This document shows positions 1 through 8,940 of a DNA stretch of 64,000 bases, in pieces. Both the position numbers and the translations under genes were made by a program. Origin of the DNA: Pantoea sp. Cy-639 (lineage in GTDB: Bacteria; Pseudomonadota; Gammaproteobacteria; Pseudomonadales; Pseudomonadaceae); the NCBI RefSeq assembly GCF_011752525.1, contig NZ_VWXI01000015.1, positions 82,786-146,785 on the forward strand, written 5' to 3'. Under the pieces are notes generated by a model, which searched no databases, had not been told where the DNA came from, and was given only the letters and a program-made list of their open reading frames with translations. Position 1 is the stretch's first letter. Every line of letters starts with the position of its first letter.

Positions 1-639
1 CAGCACGCCGGTGCCGCTGCTCATGGTGCGGCCACTGGCGGCTACCAGGCGCTCGAGGCGGAAGCTGACACGCTCCTTGATGCCTTCCTTCTCGCGGGCG
101 TTGGCCGACAGGCGCATCTCTTCGAGGGCGTCGTGCACCAGGGTGTGGGCCAGGGTGCCTTCCTTGTTGGAGACATCGCTGGCTTCCTTCAGGGTTACCG
201 ACTTCTTCAGCGCGGCGATCTCGCCCCGCAGGCGGCGCTTGGCGCCCATCAGCTCGAAGCCTTTGGCGATCCAGATGGTCCAGGTGATGATCGAGGCGAT
301 GGCCAGGCCGATCATTACGGCTTTCACCACCACATCGGCGTTCTTGTACATGCCCCAGGGCGACAGGTCGTGGGCCATGCCCAGCGAGGTGTCTTCGGCT
401 ACCACGGCCTCTGTGGACTGCTGCAGGCTGTCGACCAGGGCCTTGGCTTCTGGCGTCAGCTCGGGCGCTGGGGCCTGGGCCTCGGTTGCAGGAGCGCTGG
501 CGGCGGTCGGGGCTGCGGCATTGGCGGCCGGTTCATCGGCCATGGCCAGCGGGGCCAGCACCAGGCTGAACAGCAGCGCGGCAACGGCGCCCCAGGCGCG
601 CGACGGGGTAGGCGAAGCGGAGGATTGAGTACGTGTCAT
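1..639 (-). CDS. exbB: ExbB proton-channel subunit, 5' part (runs off left edge)
   Basis: ExbB is the inner-membrane proton-channel subunit that, with ExbD, energises TonB for uptake of iron complexes through outer-membrane receptors. I read 213 codons on the minus strand from the ATG at 639 to the window edge with no stop. The product has an N-terminal hydrophobic segment (about residues 15-34, ending ALAMA-like), an Ala/Pro-rich periplasmic linker (35-65) and a strong membrane segment at about 102-125 (start of the MotA/TolQ/ExbB fold), then the cytoplasmic helical region. The long N-terminal extension is usual for Pseudomonas ExbB. The C-terminal two membrane helices, and presumably exbD and tonB, lie outside. 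An AT-rich region just upstream may carry a Fur site. Confidence 0.9.
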   Translation of the reverse strand, partial: MTRTQSSASPTPSRAWGAVAALLFSLVLAPLAMADEPAANAAAPTAASAPATEAQAPAPELTPEAKALVDSLQQSTEAVVAEDTSLGMAHDLSPWGMYKNADVVVKAVMIGLAIASIITWTIWIAKGFELMGAKRRLRGEIAALKKSVTLKEASDVSNKEGTLAHTLVHDALEEMRLSANAREKEGIKERVSFRLERLVAASGRTMSSGTGVL

Positions 640-710
640 GCTGGCCGGACCTGATGAAGAAAAGAGGTTGAGTTCTCCAAGGCCTCGAGGCGGGCCGAGA
701 ACAGACAGGG

Positions 711-750
711 CGCCATTATTGCAAGTAATTCTTGTTAGCAAAAGTAATAA
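711..750 (-). promoter_or_regulatory. Possible Fur/promoter region of exbB
   Basis: This is the only AT-rich stretch between exbB and its divergent neighbour. It holds an imperfect inverted repeat, ATTATTGCAAGTAAT (715-729), and two direct AAGTAAT copies. ExbB operons are commonly Fur-controlled, but the match to the Fur consensus is only partial, so the assignment is tentative. Confidence 0.3.
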
Positions 751-830
751 AGTTGCTTTTTTCAACCATCGTCTAGCCGCTGATCGCTTAATCCGGTTAG
801 CTTGGGCCTTTGGTTTCTGGAGTGCTTGTG

Positions 831-1688
831 ATGTCTGACCTCTCTGCGATGATCGTCGGCTGTGGCGATGTAGGCGGCCGCCTGGCCCGTCAACTGCTGG
901 CTCTGGGCTGGCAGGTCAGTGGCCTGCGCCGTTCGGTCGCAGAACTGCCCGAGGGCGTCCGGGCGGTGCCCGCCGATTTGTCCGACCGCCGTCAGCCGGC
1001 TGCCTGGCCGTCGCGCGACCCCGACTACCTGGTGTATTGCGTGGCTGCCAGCCAGCACGACGAAGCGGGTTACCAGGCCGCCTACGTCGAGGGTTTGCGC
1101 CATGTCCTGGGGTGGCTTCAGGCCAACGGTCAGCGTCCGCGGCGGTTGCTGTTCGTCTCCAGTAGCAGCGTGTATGCGCAGAAAGAGGGTGAATGGATCG
1201 ATGAGACCGCGGGCACCGAGCCTGAGGGGTACTCAGGCAAGGTCATGCTCGAGGCCGAACAGCTGGCCCTGGGCAGCGGTATTCCCGCCAGCGTGGTGCG
1301 CCTGACCGGTATCTATGGCCCGGGGCGCGAATGGCTGCTGGGCCAGGTGCGCCAGGGTTATCGAGTGGCCGAGGAGCCGCCGCTGTACGGCAACCGGATC
1401 CATGCCGAGGACGCCGCAAGCCTGCTGGCGCACCTGCTGCAGGCCGATGCCCGGGGTATCGCGCTGGATGATTTCTACATCGGTGTCGATGACGACCCGG
1501 CGCCGCTGGCCGAGGTGGTGGGCTGGTTGCGTGGCTACCTGGGCGTCACCGAGTGGTCGGACGAGCAGCGGGTGCGGCGTACCGGCAGCAAGCGCTGCAG
1601 CAACGCCCGGGCGCGGGCGTTGGGCTGGGTGCCGGCGTATCCGAGCTACAAAGAGGGCTATGCAGCCATATTGCAAGGGTGTGGTTGA
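831..1688 (+). CDS. NAD(P)-dependent epimerase/dehydrogenase-like protein (SDR fold)
   Basis: A 285-residue extended short-chain dehydrogenase/reductase. The N-terminal dinucleotide-binding turn is visible as MIVGCGDVGGRLARQLL (about residues 5-21). A strand with SSSSVYAQ (about 108-115) followed by LTGIYGPGR resembles the substrate region of the YeeZ-like sugar-nucleotide epimerase family. The substrate is unknown. I chose ATG 831, which has GGAG eight bases upstream, over an in-frame TTG at 810. It is monocistronic, divergent from exbB, and ends just before a REP palindrome. Confidence 0.85.
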   Translation: MSDLSAMIVGCGDVGGRLARQLLALGWQVSGLRRSVAELPEGVRAVPADLSDRRQPAAWPSRDPDYLVYCVAASQHDEAGYQAAYVEGLRHVLGWLQANGQRPRRLLFVSSSSVYAQKEGEWIDETAGTEPEGYSGKVMLEAEQLALGSGIPASVVRLTGIYGPGREWLLGQVRQGYRVAEEPPLYGNRIHAEDAASLLAHLLQADARGIALDDFYIGVDDDPAPLAEVVGWLRGYLGVTEWSDEQRVRRTGSKRCSNARARALGWVPAYPSYKEGYAAILQGCG

Positions 1689-1691
1689 CGT

Positions 1692-1763
1692 TATCGCGAG
1701 GCAAGCCCGCTCCCGCAAGGGCTTGGTCCCATGCATCGTGGGAGCGGGTGCCCGGCGATGAGG
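1692..1763. repeat. REP-type palindrome pair
   Basis: Two inverted copies of the Pseudomonas REP core (GCGAGGCAAGCCCGCTCCCG and a degraded GTGGGAGCGGGTGCCCGGCG) between convergent genes. They probably form a stem-loop in RNA. Confidence 0.7.
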
Positions 1764-1764
1764 C

Positions 1765-2490
1765 CTAGTCCTTTTCCAGTACCCACTGCCGCGCACCTGC
1801 GGCCAGTTGTGGCATTTCATCCGGCTGCGCCTGGTTCACCGCCTGGAAGATCTCCAGGGTGTCGCCATCGCGCTTGAAGATCCACGGGGCGCCGCGCTGG
1901 TTGCGCTCCAGCCAGAGACTATCGTTGCCATTGCCCATGGTCGCGCAATCACCTGCCAGGCATAGGGCGAAGCGGTCCGGGCCAGGCAGGCCGGTGACGC
2001 TGCCGGTGTCGCTGAAGCGCACTGTCGCGCCTTTGCCCGGGCCTTCGACGATCTTCCACTCGCCGCCCAGGTAGGCCTTGTACAGTGCCCGCTCGAAACT
2101 GCCGCCCAAGGGGGCGTTGTCCACTGACTTGCTACGCACGAAGGTCTGCTCGTGCCCGGAGGGATCGCTGGCCTGGAGCTTGTCACCGCTGAGCTTGAGC
2201 TGCTCGGTCTGGCCCCCTTCGAAACTGGCCTGCCAGTTGTTCTCGTCAGCGCTCAGGCGGCCGTCGGCAGCCTCGAAGCCGTTGCTGAAGCTGGCACGTT
2301 GGTTCTGGACGTCGATCTTCCATTCGAACACCGGCCCGTGCTCGCTGAGGGCCTGGCGCAGGCTGGTGCCCTTGGCGGCGGCGTCGATGGCGGTCTGGTT
2401 CACCCAGGTGCCGTTGAAGTCTTCAGGTTTGTGGCTGGCGCAGCCGCCCAGTAGCAGGGCTGCCAGCGCGAGGGGGAGTGCGTGGCGCAT
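1765..2490 (-). CDS. Putative lipoprotein of unknown function
   Basis: A 241-residue protein with a clear lipoprotein signal: hydrophobic LPLALAALLLGG followed by Cys (lipobox LLGGC at about residues 13-17). I do not recognise the mature part. It reads as two similar lipocalin- or META-like beta-rich halves, each opening with an F/W-G-T/E-W type sequence (FNGTWVNQ and LGGEWKIVEGP), with polar loops, and it ends VLEKD. It lies downstream of ridA on the same strand with a 53-base gap, so it may be the last gene of the rpoZ-spoT-ridA transcription unit. The function is unknown; the location should be the periplasmic face of a membrane. Confidence 0.75.
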   Translation of the reverse strand: MRHALPLALAALLLGGCASHKPEDFNGTWVNQTAIDAAAKGTSLRQALSEHGPVFEWKIDVQNQRASFSNGFEAADGRLSADENNWQASFEGGQTEQLKLSGDKLQASDPSGHEQTFVRSKSVDNAPLGGSFERALYKAYLGGEWKIVEGPGKGATVRFSDTGSVTGLPGPDRFALCLAGDCATMGNGNDSLWLERNQRGAPWIFKRDGDTLEIFQAVNQAQPDEMPQLAAGARQWVLEKD

Positions 2491-2543
2491 GGTGTGGACC
2501 TTGGGGGAGGAGGGTGACGGGCGGGCGCCCGTCACCGGGGGCA

Positions 2544-2924
2544 TCAGTCGATGACCAGGATGGCGTCCATTTCGACCTGGGCGCCTTTCGGCAGCGCGGC
2601 TACGCCAATGGCGGCGCGGGCCGGGTAGGGCTGTTCGAAGTAACGACCCATGATCTCGTTGACCTTGGCGAAGTGGCTCAGGTCGGTGAGGAAGATGTTC
2701 AGTTTGACGATGTCCTTGAACGAACCGCCGGCGGCTTCGGCAACCGACTTCAGGTTCTCGAACACCTGCACGGTCTGGGCCTCGAAGCCTTCGACCAGTT
2801 CCATGGTCTTCGGATCCAGCGGGATCTGGCCCGACATGTAGACGGTGTTGCCGGCCTTGATCGCCTGCGAGTAAGTGCCGATGGCGGCTGGGGCCTTGTC
2901 GCTGTTGATGACGGTCTTGCTCAT
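2544..2924 (-). CDS. ridA: RidA family enamine/imine deaminase
   Basis: A 126-residue YjgF/YER057c/UK114-family protein. RidA proteins hydrolyse reactive 2-aminoacrylate-type enamines released by PLP enzymes. Family hallmarks are present: the N-terminal APAAIGTYSQAIKAGNTVYMSGQIPLDP block, and near the C-terminus YPARAAIGVAALPKGAQVE, which contains the arginine that binds the substrate carboxylate, and the terminal EMDAILVID. It starts 24 bases after the spoT stop, as in many pseudomonads, which suggests co-transcription with spoT. Confidence 0.93.
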   Translation of the reverse strand: MSKTVINSDKAPAAIGTYSQAIKAGNTVYMSGQIPLDPKTMELVEGFEAQTVQVFENLKSVAEAAGGSFKDIVKLNIFLTDLSHFAKVNEIMGRYFEQPYPARAAIGVAALPKGAQVEMDAILVID

Positions 2925-2948
2925 GAATGACTCCTTGCGGTGGGCGGA

Positions 2949-5057
2949 CTACGCACGCATCCGGGTGATGCGGACCACGCCGGTCAAGGTGCGCAGCTTC
3001 TTGATCACACGGGCCAGGTGCACGCGGTCGCGCACGCTGACCACCAGTTGGACCACGCTGATACGGCCGTCGCGTTCGTCCATGCTGATCTTCTCGATGT
3101 TGCCGTCGGCGGCGTTGACGCTGCTGGCCAGCAGGGCGATCAGGCCGCGCTGGTGTTCCAGCTCGACCCGCAGCTCGACGTTGAACTCGCCAGTGACGTC
3201 CTTGGCCCAGGAGAGCTGCAGGCACTTCTCCGGGTTGTGGCGGATTTCACTGATATTGCGGCAGTCTTCCAGGTGCACGACCATGCCCTTGCCCGCCGAC
3301 AGGTGACCGACGATCGGGTCGCCCGGGATCGGCGTGCAGCACTTGGCGTAGCTGAGTACCAGGCCTTCGGTGCCGCGGATCGCCAGCGGGCCTTCCGGTG
3401 CCGGCAGCGGTTCGCCCTCGGCGGACAGCAGGCGACGGGCGACCACGTAGGCCATGCGGTTGCCCAGGCCGATATCCTCGAGCAGGTCTTCGACCTGTTC
3501 CTGGCGGTACTCGGTGAGGATCGACTGGATACGCTCCTGGGGAATCTTCTCCAGGCTGCTGTCGAAGCCGGTCAGCACCTTGTTCAGCAGGCGTTCGCCC
3601 AGGCTGATGGACTCGGAGCGGCGCTGCTGCTTGAGGGCGTGGCGGATGTGCGTGCGTGCCTTGCCGGTGACCACGAAGTTGAGCCAGGCCGGATTCGGAC
3701 GAGCGCCCGGCGCACTGACGATTTCGACCGTCGAGCCGCTCTGCAGGGGCTCGGACAGTGGCGCCAGGCGGCGGTTGATGCGGCAGGCGATACAGCTGTT
3801 GCCGACATCGGTATGCACCGCGTAGGCGAAGTCGACGGCGGTGGAGCCCTTGGGCAACTCCATGATCCGTCCCTTGGGCGTGAACACGTAGACCTCGTCC
3901 GGGAACAGGTCGATCTTCACGCTCTCGATGAATTCCAGCGAGTTGCCGGCACGCTGCTGCAATTCGAGGATGCCCTTGACCCACTGGCGGGCGCGGGCGT
4001 GGCTGCCCTTGGGCTGTTCCTGCTCGTTGGACTTGTACAGCCAGTGCGCGGCGATGCCGTTGTTGGCCATCTCTTCCATCTCGCGGGTGCGGATCTGGAT
4101 CTCGATGGGCACGCCGTGCATGCCAAACAGCGTGGTGTGCAGCGACTGGTAGCCGTTGGCCTTGGGGATCGCGATGTAGTCTTTGAAGCGCCCCGGCAGC
4201 GGCTTGTACAGGTTGTGCACGGCGCCCAGCACGCGGTAGCAGGTATCGACCTTGTCGACGATGATGCGGAAGGCATACACGTCCATGATCTCGGTGAAGG
4301 CGCGTCGCTTGCCGCGCATCTTCTTGTAGATGCCATAGAGGTGTTTCTGGCGGCCGCTGACCTCGCCTTCGATGCCATCGGCCGCCAGGCAGTTGGCCAG
4401 CGAGGTCTCGATCTTGGCGACGATTTCCTTGCGGTTGCCACGGGCACTCTTCACCGCGCGGTGGATCAGCGACGAGCGCATCGGGTGCATGGCCTTGAAG
4501 CCAAGATCCTCGAACTCGACGCGCACGGTGTGCATCCCCAGGCGGTTGGCGATGGGGGCGTAGATCTCGAGGGTTTCCTTGGCGATGCGCCGGCGCTTCT
4601 CGCCGGACAGCACTTCCAGGGTACGCATGTTGTGCAGGCGGTCGGCCAGCTTGACCAGGATCACGCGAATGTCGCGGGCCATGGCCATGGCCATTTTCTG
4701 GAAGTTCTCGGCCTGTGCCTCGGCCTTGGTCTCGAAGTTCATCTGGGTCAGCTTGCTGACCCCATCGACCAGCTCGGCGACGGTTTCGCCGAATTGCTGG
4801 CTCAAGGCTTCCTTGGCGATGCCGGTGTCTTCGATCACGTCGTGCAGCATGGCTGCCATCAGGCTCTGATGGTCCATGTGCATGTCGGCGAGGATGCTGG
4901 CCACGGCCAGCGGATGGGTCACGTAGGGTTCGCCACTGCGGCGGCGTTGCCCATCGTGTGCCTGTTCGGCGTAGAAGTAGGCCCGGCGAACCAGGTTGAC
5001 CTGTTCGGGGCCCAGGTAGGTCGACAGCCGTTCGGCAAGAGCTTCTATACCCGCCAT
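2949..5057 (-). CDS. spoT: Bifunctional (p)ppGpp synthetase/hydrolase SpoT
   Basis: A 702-residue RelA/SpoT homologue that makes and degrades the stringent-response alarmone (p)ppGpp in the cytoplasm. Domains in order: HD hydrolase (about 20-190; the metal-binding HD pair is at 72-73 in LHDVIEDTG), synthetase domain (about 240-350; FKDYIAIPKANGYQSLHTT), TGS (about 390-450; VFTPKGRIMELPKGSTAVDFAYAVHTDVG region), helical/zinc-finger-like middle with CCTPIPGD, and a C-terminal ACT domain (about 625-702). The intact HD motif points to an active hydrolase. It follows rpoZ by 59 bases on the same strand. Confidence 0.97.
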   Translation of the reverse strand: MAGIEALAERLSTYLGPEQVNLVRRAYFYAEQAHDGQRRRSGEPYVTHPLAVASILADMHMDHQSLMAAMLHDVIEDTGIAKEALSQQFGETVAELVDGVSKLTQMNFETKAEAQAENFQKMAMAMARDIRVILVKLADRLHNMRTLEVLSGEKRRRIAKETLEIYAPIANRLGMHTVRVEFEDLGFKAMHPMRSSLIHRAVKSARGNRKEIVAKIETSLANCLAADGIEGEVSGRQKHLYGIYKKMRGKRRAFTEIMDVYAFRIIVDKVDTCYRVLGAVHNLYKPLPGRFKDYIAIPKANGYQSLHTTLFGMHGVPIEIQIRTREMEEMANNGIAAHWLYKSNEQEQPKGSHARARQWVKGILELQQRAGNSLEFIESVKIDLFPDEVYVFTPKGRIMELPKGSTAVDFAYAVHTDVGNSCIACRINRRLAPLSEPLQSGSTVEIVSAPGARPNPAWLNFVVTGKARTHIRHALKQQRRSESISLGERLLNKVLTGFDSSLEKIPQERIQSILTEYRQEQVEDLLEDIGLGNRMAYVVARRLLSAEGEPLPAPEGPLAIRGTEGLVLSYAKCCTPIPGDPIVGHLSAGKGMVVHLEDCRNISEIRHNPEKCLQLSWAKDVTGEFNVELRVELEHQRGLIALLASSVNAADGNIEKISMDERDGRISVVQLVVSVRDRVHLARVIKKLRTLTGVVRITRMRA

Positions 5058-5116
5058 GGGTTCACCTCTTGCTGAAGAAGAGGGCCTTGCGCCGCACGAC
5101 GTCGACCGGGCATCAA

Positions 5117-5380
5117 TCAGACCGCCTCGTTGTTCTCGTCCTCGAATGCGGCGAACACCGGATCCTCGGTGACGATCTCTTCGGCGGCGATGAATTCAGG
5201 GGTGACGATACCTTCGGCGATTTCACGCAGGGCAACGACGGTCGGCTTGTCGTTTTCCCATGCGACGCGCGGCTCTTTGCCGCCGGTCGCCAGCTGACGG
5301 GCGCGCTTGGTCGAGAGCATGACCAGCTCGAAGCGGTTATCCACGTGTTCCAGGCAGTCTTCAACAGTTACGCGGGCCAT
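5117..5380 (-). CDS. rpoZ: RNA polymerase omega subunit
   Basis: An 87-residue omega subunit, which binds the beta-prime C-terminus and helps assemble RNA polymerase. The protein begins MARVTVEDCLEHVDNRFELV and has the conserved helix ATGGKEP...NDKPTVVALREIA, with an acidic tail. I chose ATG 5380 over an in-frame upstream start at 5398 because the conserved family N-terminus begins there. rpoZ usually follows gmk directly in gammaproteobacteria; here about 5.2 kb separates them. Confidence 0.97.
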   Translation of the reverse strand: MARVTVEDCLEHVDNRFELVMLSTKRARQLATGGKEPRVAWENDKPTVVALREIAEGIVTPEFIAAEEIVTEDPVFAAFEDENNEAV

Positions 5381-5581
5381 GGTCTTCCTCAGTAGCAAAT
5401 GCGGTAGGCGTGCAGCCCAATATGGGCAGGCGGACTCGATAGTTTAAAAAATCACCAGCCAATAGGGAAGGGCTGTTTTGTCGGGTCTGCCTGTGGCGCC
5501 TCTGTCCGGGGCCACTGGACCCCGTCGCCGATGCCCGACAATAGCCTGACGCACATTGCCGACACAACTGCCCTTGACGCG

Positions 5582-6457
5582 TTAACGCAACATCGCGTCG
5601 CGCAGGCGCGGGGTCAGCTCCTCGAACAGTGTCTGCACCGAGCGCAAGGCGCGGCAATCCGGGCGGGTCAGCAGCCACAGCTGGGTATCGCAGCCGGGCA
5701 GCGGACCGCTCAGGGCCTCGACCCCGGGCAGGTCGTGGACCATGTAGTCGGGCAGGGCCGCCACGCCCAGGCCGGTGGTTACCAGCTGGGCGATGGTCGA
5801 CATGCCGCTGCACTGGTAGCGCGGCACCAGCCCGGGGTGATGCTGGTTGCGCCAGACCACGGTGGCGTGGTCCTGCATGGCATCGTCGGGGGCTATCCAT
5901 GGCACGCTGGCGGGCGATTCCTGGAGTCGTTCGCGCAGCGTCGGCTGGCCACACACCACATAGCTGGTCGAGCCCAGGCAGCGGCCTACCAGGTGCTCTG
6001 GCGGGGTGTTGGTCAGGCGCAGGGCGATATCGGCGTCGCGGCGGCTCAGGTTGGCGAAGGTGTTGGAGGTTCCCATCTCCAGCGACAGCGCCGGGTAGTT
6101 GGGCATGAACTCGGCCAGCGCCGGCAGCAGCAGGCTGTGCAGCACCGCTTCGGTGCAGGTCAGGCGCACCGTGCCGCTGACCACCTGCTCGCCACTGGTC
6201 AGGGCAATGCGCGCCGCATCCAGGGCTTGTTCGGCACGTTCGGCCTGCTCGGCCAGGGCCTGGGCGGTATCGGTCGGCAGGTAGCCCTTGCGGCTCTTGA
6301 CGAACAGCGCGGTGCCCAGTGCCGACTCCAGTCGCCGGATCGAGCGGAACACCGTGGAGACGTCGACCTTGAGCAGTTCGGCGGCCTTGGCCAGGGAGCG
6401 GCCGCGTTCCAGGGCGAGGACCAGGGCGAGGTCCGCATGGTTGATCTGATATTGCAT
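5582..6457 (-). CDS. LysR family transcriptional regulator (polyamine block)
   Basis: A 291-residue LysR-type regulator: N-terminal winged helix-turn-helix (about 1-62, SLAKAAELLKVDVSTVFRSI) and a periplasmic-binding-protein-like effector domain (about 90-291). It is divergent from the gamma-glutamylputrescine synthetase gene across 209 bases, so it is the natural candidate to control the neighbouring polyamine genes and itself. The effector is unknown. I use ATG 6457, where the LysR N-terminus begins; a longer in-frame extension exists but has no family similarity that I can see. Confidence 0.88.
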   Translation of the reverse strand: MQYQINHADLALVLALERGRSLAKAAELLKVDVSTVFRSIRRLESALGTALFVKSRKGYLPTDTAQALAEQAERAEQALDAARIALTSGEQVVSGTVRLTCTEAVLHSLLLPALAEFMPNYPALSLEMGTSNTFANLSRRDADIALRLTNTPPEHLVGRCLGSTSYVVCGQPTLRERLQESPASVPWIAPDDAMQDHATVVWRNQHHPGLVPRYQCSGMSTIAQLVTTGLGVAALPDYMVHDLPGVEALSGPLPGCDTQLWLLTRPDCRALRSVQTLFEELTPRLRDAMLR

Positions 6458-6508
6458 TGATGCACGCTCTGCTTGCCGAATTGCCAATGTCTGTTGCGTG
6501 GGGGCCAT

Positions 6509-6537
6509 TTTATAGTGAAACGGCCCCCGGGAATCAA
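6509..6537 (-). promoter_or_regulatory. Sigma-70-type promoter of the LysR gene
   Basis: On the minus strand, TTGATT (complement of 6532-6537) is separated by 17 bases from TATAAA (complement of 6509-6514). It lies about 50 bases upstream of the LysR start codon. Confidence 0.55.
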
Positions 6538-6666
6538 TGCAGCCGGTCGGCAACCCAGCCCCCAACGATGGGCCAGTGAAAAGAACAACAGCAGCACCAT
6601 CGTCGCCCTTCGAGGCGTCATCCGCAGTTCCCCACATCGCCGCTCCAAATCGAAGGATGTACAGCC

Positions 6667-8049
6667 ATGACGTCGGTCTCTCCGTGCGCCAGTTCTTCCC
6701 GCGAGATGAATGAATTCCTGGACGCCCACCCGGACACGCAGTTCGTCGACCTGCTGATTTCCGACATGAACGGCGTGGTGCGCGGCAAGCGTATCGAGCG
6801 TGCCAGCCTGCACAAGGTGTACGAGAAGGGCATCAACCTGCCTGCCTCCCTGTTCGCCCTGGATATCAACGGCTCGACCGTCGAAAGCACTGGCCTGGGC
6901 CTGGATATCGGCGATGCCGACCGCATCTGCTACCCAATTCCCGGCACGCTGTCCGACGAGCCGTGGCAGAAGCGCCCCACGGCGCAGTTGCTGATGACCA
7001 TGCACGAGCTCGACGGCGCGCCATTCTTCGCCGATCCGCGGGAAGTGCTGCGCCAGGTGGTGAGCAAGTTCGACGACCTGGGCCTGGATATCTGCGCCGC
7101 GTTCGAGCTGGAGTTCTACCTGATCGACCAGGACAACCTCAACGGTCGTCCGCAGCCACCGCGCTCGCCGATCTCGGGCAAGCGCCCGCAGTCGACCCAG
7201 GTGTACCTGATCGACGACCTCGACGAATATGCCGATTGCCTGCAGGACATGCTGGAAGCGGCCAAGGAGCAAGGCCTGCCGGCCGATGCCATCGTCAAGG
7301 AAAGCGCGCCGGCGCAGTTCGAGGTCAACCTGCACCACGTCGCCGACCCGCTCAAGGCCTGCGACTACGCGATCCTGCTCAAGCGCCTGGTCAAGAACAT
7401 CGCCTACGACCATGAGATGGACACCACCTTCATGGCCAAGCCCTACCCGGGCCAGGCGGGCAACGGCCTGCACGTGCATATCTCGCTGCTCGACAAGCAG
7501 ACCGGCAAGAACATCTTCGCCAGCGACGATCCGCTGCAGAGCGAGACCCTGCGCCACGCCATCGGTGGCGTGCTGGAGACCATGCCGGCGTCGATGGCCT
7601 TCCTCTGCCCGAACGTCAACTCCTACCGCCGCTTCGGCGCGCAGTTCTATGTGCCCAACGCGCCGAGCTGGGGCCTGGACAACCGTACCGTGGCCCTGCG
7701 CGTGCCCACCGACAGCAGCGACAACGTGCGCATCGAGCACCGCGTGGCGGGCGCCGACGCCAACCCGTACCTGATGCTCGCGGCGATCCTCGCCGGCATC
7801 CATCACGGTCTGACCCAGAAGGTCGAGCCGGGTGAGCCGATCGAGGGCAACTCGTACGAGCAACTGGAGCAGAGCCTGCCGAACAACCTGCGTGACGCCT
7901 TGCGCGCGCTGGACGACAGTGAAGTCCTCAACCAATACATCAGCCCGGACTACATCGATATCTTCGTGGCCTGCAAAGAGAGCGAACTGGCCGAGTTCGA
8001 AGTGTCGATCTCCGACCTCGAGTACAACTGGTACCTGCACACGGTGTAA
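6667..8049 (+). CDS. puuA: Gamma-glutamylputrescine synthetase-like (glutamine synthetase family)
   Basis: A 460-residue type-I glutamine-synthetase-fold ligase. The PuuA/SpuI branch joins glutamate to putrescine (or other amines) using ATP, the first step of the gamma-glutamylated polyamine pathway. Visible features are the N-terminal beta-grasp segment FVDLLISDMNGVVRGKR, the metal/substrate region FELEFYLID and SAPAQFEVNL, the H-(V/I)-H region GNGLHVHISLLD, and ATP/Arg region ANPYLMLAAILAG. It lacks the adenylylated-tyrosine tail typical of GlnA. A Gln-amidotransferase-like hydrolase begins four bases after its stop, matching PuuD, which supports the polyamine role over ammonia assimilation. 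Confidence 0.88.
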   Translation: MTSVSPCASSSREMNEFLDAHPDTQFVDLLISDMNGVVRGKRIERASLHKVYEKGINLPASLFALDINGSTVESTGLGLDIGDADRICYPIPGTLSDEPWQKRPTAQLLMTMHELDGAPFFADPREVLRQVVSKFDDLGLDICAAFELEFYLIDQDNLNGRPQPPRSPISGKRPQSTQVYLIDDLDEYADCLQDMLEAAKEQGLPADAIVKESAPAQFEVNLHHVADPLKACDYAILLKRLVKNIAYDHEMDTTFMAKPYPGQAGNGLHVHISLLDKQTGKNIFASDDPLQSETLRHAIGGVLETMPASMAFLCPNVNSYRRFGAQFYVPNAPSWGLDNRTVALRVPTDSSDNVRIEHRVAGADANPYLMLAAILAGIHHGLTQKVEPGEPIEGNSYEQLEQSLPNNLRDALRALDDSEVLNQYISPDYIDIFVACKESELAEFEVSISDLEYNWYLHTV

Positions 8050-8053
8050 GCCC

Positions 8054-8827
8054 ATGAGCGCATTTGCGGTCCCTTTGATCGGTGTCAGCGCCTGCCGCCA
8101 GCAGGTGGGGAAGAACTCGTCGCACACGGTGGGCGACAAGTATGTCGAGGCCGCCGGCTTTGCCGGGTTGCCGCTGATCCTGCCGGCCCGTGACGGTGGC
8201 AGCGACACGCAGGCGCTGCTGGCGCGGCTCGATGGCATTCTTTTTACCGGTTCACCTTCAAATGTCGAGCCGCATCATTACAATGGCGCGCCCAGTGCGG
8301 AAGGTACTCGCCACGATCTGGCGCGCGACCGACTGACGCTGCCGTTGCTGCAGGCGGCGATCGCCGCCGGCGTGCCGGTGTTCTGCGTCTGTCGTGGTTT
8401 CCAGGAGTTGAACGTGGCCCTTGGCGGCAGCTTGCACCAGCGCGTGCAGGAATTGCCCGGCTACCTGGACCACCGTGAACCTGAGGATGCACCCCTGGAG
8501 GTGCAATATGGCCCTCGGCATCCCGTCGGTATCGAACCGGGCGGGTTGTTCGAGCGCTTGGGCCTGGCTGCGCGGTTCGAGGTCAACTCGCTGCACAGCC
8601 AGGGCATCGATCGCCTGGCCCCTGGCCTGCGCGTCGAGGCACGGGCCCCGGATGGCCTGATTGAAGCGGTGTCGATGCCTGACGCGCCGGGCTTTGTACT
8701 CGGTGTGCAGTGGCACCCTGAATGGCGTTTCGCCGAAAACCCGGTCTCGCTGCGCCTGTTCGAGGCGTTCCGCGAGGCTTGCATTGCCCATGCTTCACGG
8801 GAGGGTATGCGCCAGGAGACACCCTGA
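8054..8827 (+). CDS. puuD: Gamma-glutamyl-gamma-aminobutyrate hydrolase (peptidase C26)
   Basis: A 257-residue class-I glutamine-amidotransferase-like hydrolase that would release GABA and glutamate from gamma-Glu-GABA, the last step of the pathway begun by PuuA. The nucleophile elbow is FCVCRGFQELN (Cys 113) and the catalytic His is in GVQWHPEW near the C-terminus; an early FTGSPSNVEP loop forms the oxyanion region. It starts at ATG 8054, four bases after the puuA stop, so the pair is translationally close-coupled. Confidence 0.9.
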   Translation: MSAFAVPLIGVSACRQQVGKNSSHTVGDKYVEAAGFAGLPLILPARDGGSDTQALLARLDGILFTGSPSNVEPHHYNGAPSAEGTRHDLARDRLTLPLLQAAIAAGVPVFCVCRGFQELNVALGGSLHQRVQELPGYLDHREPEDAPLEVQYGPRHPVGIEPGGLFERLGLAARFEVNSLHSQGIDRLAPGLRVEARAPDGLIEAVSMPDAPGFVLGVQWHPEWRFAENPVSLRLFEAFREACIAHASREGMRQETP

Positions 8828-8940
8828 CGTTAGCCGAAGGTCTTGGATGACCGTGCCCCCACCGCGAGCTTTCAATGAGTGAAAGCGGGCCCTCTACGGC
8901 GGGCCTGTGAGAACAATTCCAATAGTTACGGCACAGACTC

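Noticed and set aside
2940..5075. 711-codon open frame on the plus strand
   Set aside because: It is antisense to spoT, whose HD, synthetase, TGS and ACT motifs are unmistakable. Long antisense frames are common in GC-rich DNA with G/C third positions.
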